In this document: piece by piece, positions 57,361 through 64,000 of the stretch
Numbering within the stretch: the stretch's first letter is position 1
Layout: each line of letters begins with the position of its first letter
Source of the DNA: Yponomeuta sedellus
Lineage: Eukaryota > Arthropoda > Insecta > Lepidoptera > Yponomeutidae
NCBI GenBank assembly: GCA_934045075.1
Contig: OW203725.1
Span: forward strand, 19,613,497-19,677,496
DNA: 64,000 bases
Direction of reading: 5' to 3'
Position numbers and translations under genes: made by a program
Notes under the pieces: model-generated
Database searches by the model: none
Seen by the model: the letters and a program-made list of their open reading frames with translations, nothing else
Told to the model about the DNA's origin: nothing

Positions 57361-59897
57361 TTTCATCGCGAGTATGGTAGCAAAATAATACTATCTAAAA
57401 GTTTGTGTAATATTTCAGCGTCTTGTTGTGCTCTAGTTGTATTTTTTTTATTGTTAAAACAATAAACAAATGTGTTTAAAACACGTGAAATGGTAACCCT
57501 GATTTAAGGTGTCTTATGTGTTTAGGTGGTCGTTTTCGAAAGCTGCTCGACGCACTTCGCGTCATCTCGATCATCTATTGAATAAACCGGTCAAATTCTC
57601 TCTGTCATAAATATGGTTGTGCTCTAAACAAATACCGTCAATAAGGCTCTAGGCTACCACATTACTTTCAAATTCAAACACATCATCGGGTCGTGCTACA
57701 ATAATAATAAGGCCTCACCTCTGACCGAGAGTGAGCCAGCAACGTGAACTATCCAGCTCAATCGGTGAAAGGAATCAGCAGTTTGTATGTCGACCGACTT
57801 CCGACCACTTTTTGTGGCACAAGTATAACAGGACAAGCGAGGTTGTTAGAAATGTTGCACACAATTAATGATAGCGATCGTCAAAATTGAATAAAAATTG
57901 CGGTTTTCTAATGTTTCTAGTTAGAATGAGTATGTACCGTCGTATGCTTTGACTTAATTAGTAATGCACTAAGCTTGAAGACTTTATTTGAGCCAGAATC
58001 TAAACAGATCAGTTTGCCTAGTTCTATTCCATTGCAGAGCTTTTCGGGCATTACAGTATGGAAGAAAATGATGAGATGTTCGCAATGCAGGCTTTCCGTG
58101 CTCATTTCCATCTTCAGCTCGACCCCAAGAAAGAGCTGGTTCCTTGCGTACATATAATTGACCTGCGTCTAGGAAATGCCAGTCACCTCGTCACGGTATC
58201 GACGTCGGCCCTTAAAATATTCATACGCAGCAGTAGCACTCTGCCCCATCAATATGTACGAGTATAGCTTGCCCTGTCGATGATTGAAAAGCGCTTAAAT
58301 ATATCGCCCGAGAAGCGCTTATATTAAACTTGTTACTATATCGTTGGTTAAGTGCACCTGACGGTCATTATCGGCTAAACGTCGAAGCGCGTTTTGAAGT
58401 GGTGTTTAAAATATTGTTGGATGTACCGTGGTTTGCCTTTATAACACATCGATTTTTATTCCGGCGAGCTGTTCGCTCATCATTATTATATTTTAAAACA
58501 GTTTCTCGGCATCGGTGATCATCTATCTTGTTTGTTATTTATTAGATGGTGAAATTAGAAATAAAGAACGCTACAACACTACCTATGCTAATAACCATCG
58601 TTGTGGTGTCCCGTTAGCAGTCAGGTTTTGCAAAGATCGTCGGTGTGTCCAACGATTGAAATTGTTTGGGTTGGTAATTAAATTTGTTACAAGAGTCCCC
58701 CTGAAGATTGATGTAATTCATTAAGGATATTAAGCATACTTTCATAAATCGTGTACAACATGGTTTGATGATATCTACCAGCCGAGATGGCCGCGTGCAG
58801 TTGTATGCACCCTTGGCCTTCGAGGATGTAAGTCACAGTTCATATCCTGCACGCAATATCTGTAGGCAGATAAGTTCTATAGTTTATTATCTTTGTTGGT
58901 TCTGAATAGTTCTGAGATACTCGAGCAAATATCACAATTTAGCCTTGAGTTCCGCTATCACGATCCAGATTTTTCTGTCGTGTACGTGAGTTAAGATTTC
59001 TCAAAATGTTTGTTGTGTTAGGTGTGGATGACAAGTCATCTTGCCTGTAAATCATTGTTGACGTAGTTATTTATGACAAATTAAGATTATCAGGCCTTTC
59101 TTTAATTGTAAATTACATTTGCGTGAAATAATCTCGGCGCCACCGCTCGCTCAGTGGTTAGGATTAATTATTTTGAAGTGGGAGAATGATGGGTTGGATT
59201 AAGCCTTAAGAACTCTCGGTTGCAAATTACTGTGGATTACGCTGAACTTGTTTATTTACTTTGTCGCTTAGGACTTGGATTATTCTCTTCATATTTCCTT
59301 CAGATTCTCTTCCTTCCGGCATTTGCCACGTTACATCATACACGTAAATATCTCACGGGAGTGACGACATTTTACAAACTCGTTTATGAGTTGTTTTAAT
59401 GTTGGTACCATGTCTACGTCGACACCTCACGCCTAGTTGGGCCGTTACTTCATTCTGCTGTAGCCGTGGAATGTCTTAAAATATCTTGTGAATGTACTCA
59501 TCATGTTGCAAGTTGAAAGAAGCGGTAACTTGTTTCATATTTCAGCTTTGATTGCTGATGCAAAAGCTATGAGGAATAGTATCACATCTGCCCGAACGGT
59601 CCATTCCTAAAGGTAAAATATACCTGGCAACTGTTAAAGTGATGCCTTTGGTTAAGTACATCGTAAATTTTCTCAGGTTGACTCAATTAACAGATTAAAG
59701 TGTTAACAGACCACGTGCGGGTCGGACATGTCCCGCCTATGCATTAATCTGACGCACTGACAACGTCTCCCATTAGTGGTTATAAAATCGACTTCTTCGT
59801 TGAGTTGACTTTGAATGCAGCCTGTTTGAACTTCTAATAACAGTCGAGTTATGAACGGTAGTTTTTTGGGTTGGAGTCGAGTCGAAGTTCTTTAGTT
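57361..59897. other. No gene recognised
   Basis: Intergenic or intronic. A degenerate tRNA-like SINE head may lie at 58787-58870 (gccgagatggccgcgtg). Short frames have no domain. Confidence 0.35.
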
Positions 59898-59909
59898 TAT
59901 ATTTCTTTA

Positions 59910-60108
59910 TTACACTATTTTTATTTTTAATGCACTAACCCGTGCTAAGGAACAAATTTAAAAACCTATTTAGAGGCTAAAAATTTCACCCATGCCGGGA
60001 TTCGAACCCGCAACCTCAATTGGTAGAGCGCTGGTACGGATAGCCAGAGGTTGCGGGTTCGAATCCCGGCATGGGTGAAATTTTTAGCCTCTAAATAGGT
60101 TTTTAAAT
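59910..60108. mobile_element. Inverted dimer of family 1 SINE with one target duplication
   Basis: The left copy is reversed (tail at 59912, running to the T arm at 60017); the right copy runs forward from the D arm (about 60018) to 60107. Arms 59956-60017 and 60046-60107 are reverse complements. The pair as a whole is flanked by TATATTTCTTTA (59898-59909 and 60109-60120), so it is one insertion event. Confidence 0.85.
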
Positions 60109-60388
60109 TATATTTCTTTACCCAAAATTTGATAAAACATTCACGAAGCATAGTATGCACAAAGAACGTTTGAATATTTATGTAAATAGCGCTTAAGTGA
60201 CATCTTCTGGTATGCATGTTGCATCTGCCTGTTGTCAGGCGAGTCGTGCGTGACAGTATGCTGTGTCTACGGACCCATTGTAGACTTCAATCGAGTTGTT
60301 TGTTAGTCAAGAGTACAATTGACCCACTACTGTGCAGTTACAAGCGAATGAGAAAACTATCTCTACTCGAGAATCCCCACCTAGTATT

Positions 60389-60428
60389 TAGAGTTACAAT
60401 GCATTGCATATTATGCATTGTAACTCTA
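60389..60428. repeat. Short perfect palindrome with partial repeat
   Basis: Arms tagagttacaatgcat (60389-60404) and atgcattgtaactcta (60413-60428) around an 8-base spacer. The left part (ctagtatttagagttacaat) is repeated directly at 60425-60444. Confidence 0.8.
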
Positions 60429-60444
60429 GTATTTAGAGTTACAA

Positions 60445-61937
60445 TGCATATTATAAATTGCCCCTGCCACGGACCGCTTTTAACATCTTTTGGGCGGGTT
60501 CAGTTTGCTGGACGTAGTACCGCTCGTGTTAAAACACTAGTTCGCTGCAATAGCTGTATCCGCAATCAGGGTTGCGAAAACCAGACCATTAGCTAGTAGA
60601 GCGGCGTCGCGCGTGTTATCGCATGGGATTAATAATAGGGCAACTGGCGGTTTATCAACACCTTCCCCTTCATGATGAAGTGCTCGTGTGACGTCAATCA
60701 TAGCCCATGCAATTTATCCTTATCGAAATTGAGTGCGTGTCTACTATGGTTGATGCCTGTGGTAGATAGGTATTACGGGTCGTCGAATAACGGTACACTG
60801 TGGCACTGTGTGACAGCGATAGGCGCGCGCGCAGCCAACATGGCGTCGGATTACAGTACGCGGGCGCAAGCAAACGCATCGCGGTTTACATTCGAAACGT
60901 GATGTTTGTTGTACAGAACGAACGAGCAGAATCAATCATTCAAAATTATTTGTTTATTTTTGAGAAAAGCGGATTCCAAGAAAATAGATTAAACGCATAG
61001 CAGCAATTTATTGTCTCTTTCATCCAATGCTACGTTTCACGGCGGCAGGCTGATTGATCGAAACCAGCTGTGTTCCGTGCAAATTCTATTTGTTTTGCGA
61101 CTGGAAAACAAATAGCACTGTGGAAACGACGAGGAAACGCAGCTAGAAGATTTGTTCGTCACGTTCGTTGGTCGAGTTTTGAAGTCGCTTTAAACTTTTC
61201 CAACGTGTAGATCCCGGAGGCTTTGGGCGTGGTGCGGTTAGTTGTTGGGGTCGATTTTCGTTCACTTGAGATGTTCTTTAACAGTATTTCCTTCACATCG
61301 ATTTCCTGGGTCGTGAACGATAGAAAATGCCTATCGGAAATCTTGTAGAAGAGCATGGAGCTAGAAGTTACAGTGCATTTTCAACCCGAACATCTTATCA
61401 TTTTATACAAAAATACGAATTTCTTTATAGTGGTCCTTAGAACTACGCAAGGACCGAAGAAGAGGTGCTCCAAAATAGTCATTAAAAGAATCGGACAAGT
61501 GCGATTTACACTCGCGTCGTGAGAGGGATCCGCAAAAATGACAACAAATTTAACTTCGTAGTGGAAAAGTTACACTCCCATACAAACCAACTGCAAAGGT
61601 TATTTTATAATCGTTTGTACTTACCTAAACTCTGTACTAATTATTTCCGTACTTGTGTTGTACAAATTTCACCATTCCTATGTATGTCATACTTCCCTAT
61701 TGTTAAATTAAGTTAATTATCAGTAAGTAAATATAAACGGAAGTAACAAAGTTGAAAAAAAAATGCAATTTCTATTGCATTGACTTAGAAGACGAAAATG
61801 TTAACGTTTTCAACGGACCGTGAGCCTAATGTTAAACTTAATTTTAACTTGGCATTCCTCAGAAAAACGTCCAAGACAGACGGATGGACAAAAAAGTGAT
61901 TAGATTAGTATTTTTTATTATACTCACTAGAAAATAA
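60445..61937. other. No gene recognised
   Basis: A GC-rich patch (60780-60900, gcgcgcgcgcagccaacatgg) could be a promoter or first exon, with a short ATGGCGTCGGATTAC frame. A minus-strand frame at 61356-61159 (MLFYKISDRHFLSFTTQEID) has no recognised domain. Confidence 0.3.
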
Positions 61938-62588
61938 TAGTATATTGTTAACCAAGGGCTGTATGACATCAATTGCATATGAGGTTTTTGTCGCCCGAGC
62001 GCAGCGAGGGCGCTAATTAGCCCGAGTATGCAATTGATGCTTACACCAGAGGTAAACACTCTGCTTTACATATCGATTGTGAGGTAAGTAAAAAAACAAG
62101 AAAGCAGGTTGACTTTTTTTTTTTGACATGACATTTTTCAAAACTTTTGAGAAAGAACTCCAAAACACGAAAAAAAAATTACTTTTGCGCCTAGCTAGTC
62201 GACTGACTTTTTACTCTTCACGATTTTATGGCACGCAAGCGCGTCAAATCGTGCTGGCCATTTTGATTTTTCAATCGATTTCAATTAACATACGATGTGA
62301 CTGCGAAACAAATAGTTCGATATTTAAAATAAAATCTTCATAAATTCTAATGTAAATTGTCTCGATTCCGATTCGAGTAAATAATCGATTCCGAGAAAAA
62401 AAATATTAACTTTAAAAAATATTCTTCTTGCAGTAGGTATGAGTATGACAGTTCTTTTTTCAAATTCCAAAACCTATGCTGTAATGTTAACATTACATGG
62501 TATGTTTTGAAACCTATGCTGTAATGATATCCATACACCCCGACATTCAGGGAAGTAAGTGACTACTTACAGAGCAAGAGATATGTAA
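61938..62588 (+). mobile_element. Palindromic unit H
   Basis: A diverged boundary tagtatattg, then a hairpin with arms catcaattgcata (about 61969) and tatgcaattgatg (about 62028) and apex gcccgagcgcagcgagggc. Next is the inverted repeat pair catatcgattgtgaggtaag (62070) and cttacagagcaagagatatg (62567). The body shows no recognised ORF. The unit ends exactly at the boundary tagtacatta of unit G (62589). Confidence 0.6.
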
Positions 62589-62810
62589 TAGTACATTACA
62601 CAACTAGGGTGGTAATACAAAGAAAGGCCGAGATCGCAGAAGTTTGCGGCTCGAGCTGCAAGCGAGGGACGTAAATATGCGATCGAGAGCTTTCTTTATT
62701 ACCTCCCGTGTTGTGTACATCTTTTTATGTCTACACTTGGCCAGAAAGCGGCTTTTTCCGTGCGCGCAGCGTGCGGAAAAAGCCACTTTATTGCCAGGTG
62801 TGGCATAAAA
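62589..62810 (+). mobile_element. Palindromic unit G
   Basis: Same type as E and F: boundary tagtacatta, hairpin 62598-62716, second hairpin about 62733-62803, ending ggcataa. Confidence 0.75.
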
Positions 62811-64000
62811 TACAATAAAACACTTACGTATCTTAGATATTATGGGTACTAATGGCTCCGTTTTTGCGCTCTTAGTTACGGAATTATAAAAACTGAACAA
62901 GTGCGAGTTACATTAGCGCCTTTAGGGTTTCGAACTGAATAAAAGAAGATATATTTTCCAAATAGGTAGGCGAAACAACATGTCGTACGGAACCCTCGGT
63001 GTGCGAGTCCGACTAGCACTTGACCGGTTATTTTGGTGGTCTATTGAAAACAGTTTCCCGTTTGCAACGAGCCACTGACTTCAGTGACCTAGATGGGTGT
63101 GTATTTTAGTTGCTGCTATCGGAATATCTATCTCGTTTTCATAAAATTTTACCTACCACTTGATCTACTGACTATCCAAGTCCAAAGCTACTTACCACCC
63201 ACTTACAAAGTATACAGCACTAAGTAGTTTATATACGAAAGGTTTGATCGTCAATAAATAAATCTAATATGTTATATAAAAATCTCGTCGCAGGGTTTGC
63301 TATCGAACTTGAATTGTTTATAATAATATGAACATAGCAGACTAATTTTTTAATATAGCAAAACAACGATTGCAGGGTCAGCTATTTATACTAAAAAATA
63401 AAAACTGAAATCGAATAAATGATTTGTAGAATCTGTTAATAAATCGCAAACTATATTATAGAGTCATGCATTTATAACTTGCTTTTAATATTCCATCCTC
63501 CCGAACATCCTCCTAACATTCCACCTTCCCGAACGACTCTTCCATCACCAAATCCCCGTTGAAACTCCCCGTTTTTTGCCCCGAAGAAGCAAGTGACCGA
63601 AAAATATTAAATTGCTTCGCGAATATTCGCGAAACCTCCTGAGGTAGGTACATTGCGGAAAAGCAATTTAGCTATTGGATGTAGGTAGAACATGCGGATA
63701 ACGATGTACGTTCAGTAATTCTCTGTTCGAAGTCAGGCTGTTTCCACTTGTGTCGGTCGGATATTGCGCGCTTATGGCTTCGCCGTTCCTACTAATGCGT
63801 TTCCTATGTGTCAGAATTGGATGTTTTGTGCGCAGGCGACTGCCGACGTTCATGTGACGTCTATTGCTTAGCTGCGACTTGTTTTGTGCTTGCAAAACGA
63901 GGGCGTTCAAACAGGTGGCTGATGGGCGCAATCATAGAATCTAAGGGTGCAATCATTTCAGATGAGTCTTTTTGCGCGTATTTGATACGATTGAGCAGGT
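62811..64000. other. No gene recognised
   Basis: Contains a short ggaaccctcggtgtgcgagtc string near 62990, also seen in variant form at 41620, which suggests a dispersed repeat. The frame at 63668-63931 (minus) shows no domain. Confidence 0.35.

Noticed and set aside
57975..58267. Short plus-strand frames near 58000-58270
   Set aside because: No domain, no splice context and overlapping frames on both strands.

Overview
The window looks like a stretch of a lepidopteran (moth or butterfly) nuclear genome. It is AT-rich, its genes have short introns with GT-AG borders, and it is packed with insect-type transposable elements: Copia, BEL/Pao, RTE and other LINEs, Penelope-like elements, Tc1-like and PIF/Harbinger-like MITEs, and tRNA-derived SINEs. 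Several repeat tails contain the 'cccagcagtggga' string that is common in Lepidoptera. The species cannot be named from the sequence alone.

Layout. 1-5130: three copies of a THAP-domain gene unit, the last two facing each other as a large palindrome with a 4-base spacer. 5133-6109: a Tc1-like nonautonomous transposon. 6295-13125: a BEL/Pao element on the minus strand, split by a young Copia element (8067-12338) with apparently identical LTRs but no integrase. 13291-13833: Penelope-like remnants around a truncated palindromic unit. 15580-17230: an interspersed repeat cut by an RTE LINE with an 11-base target duplication. 20088-25720: a complete five-exon Arglu1 (SR-like RNA-processing cofactor) gene on the minus strand. 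26711-26935: a second, broken THAP coding piece. 27170-27975: a Penelope-like element with a GIY-YIG domain. 29196-31735: a LINE split by a solo LTR. 32345-36062 and 39695-45110: two tandem tubulin glycylase (TTLL3-type) genes on the minus strand. 46001-46726: a huge (CCTG)n array. 46727-49260: a tandem array of palindromic units. 50206-51030: a TRIM-type miniature LTR element. From 51100 to the end the sequence is gene-poor, with one possible first exon, one unrecognised ORF pair, SINEs, and a second palindromic-unit pair (61938-62810).

Three host genes are well supported: Arglu1 (a coiled-coil nuclear cofactor) and the two TTLL3-type ligases, which add glycine to tubulin in cilia and sperm axonemes. 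The two ligase genes are head-to-tail paralogues. The upstream copy is cut by eight introns; the downstream copy has lost (or never had) five of these while keeping two at homologous positions and phases.

The most unusual content is the palindromic-unit system. Long hairpins with different arm sequences but the same architecture are joined head to tail at a constant 10-base sequence (tagtacatta). One unit carries the start of a gene resembling the core-binding domain of Crypton-like tyrosine recombinases. Between subfamilies the hairpin arms differ by paired, base-pair-preserving changes. I infer a nonautonomous mobile family that inserts site-specifically at its own boundary and keeps its hairpins under selection.
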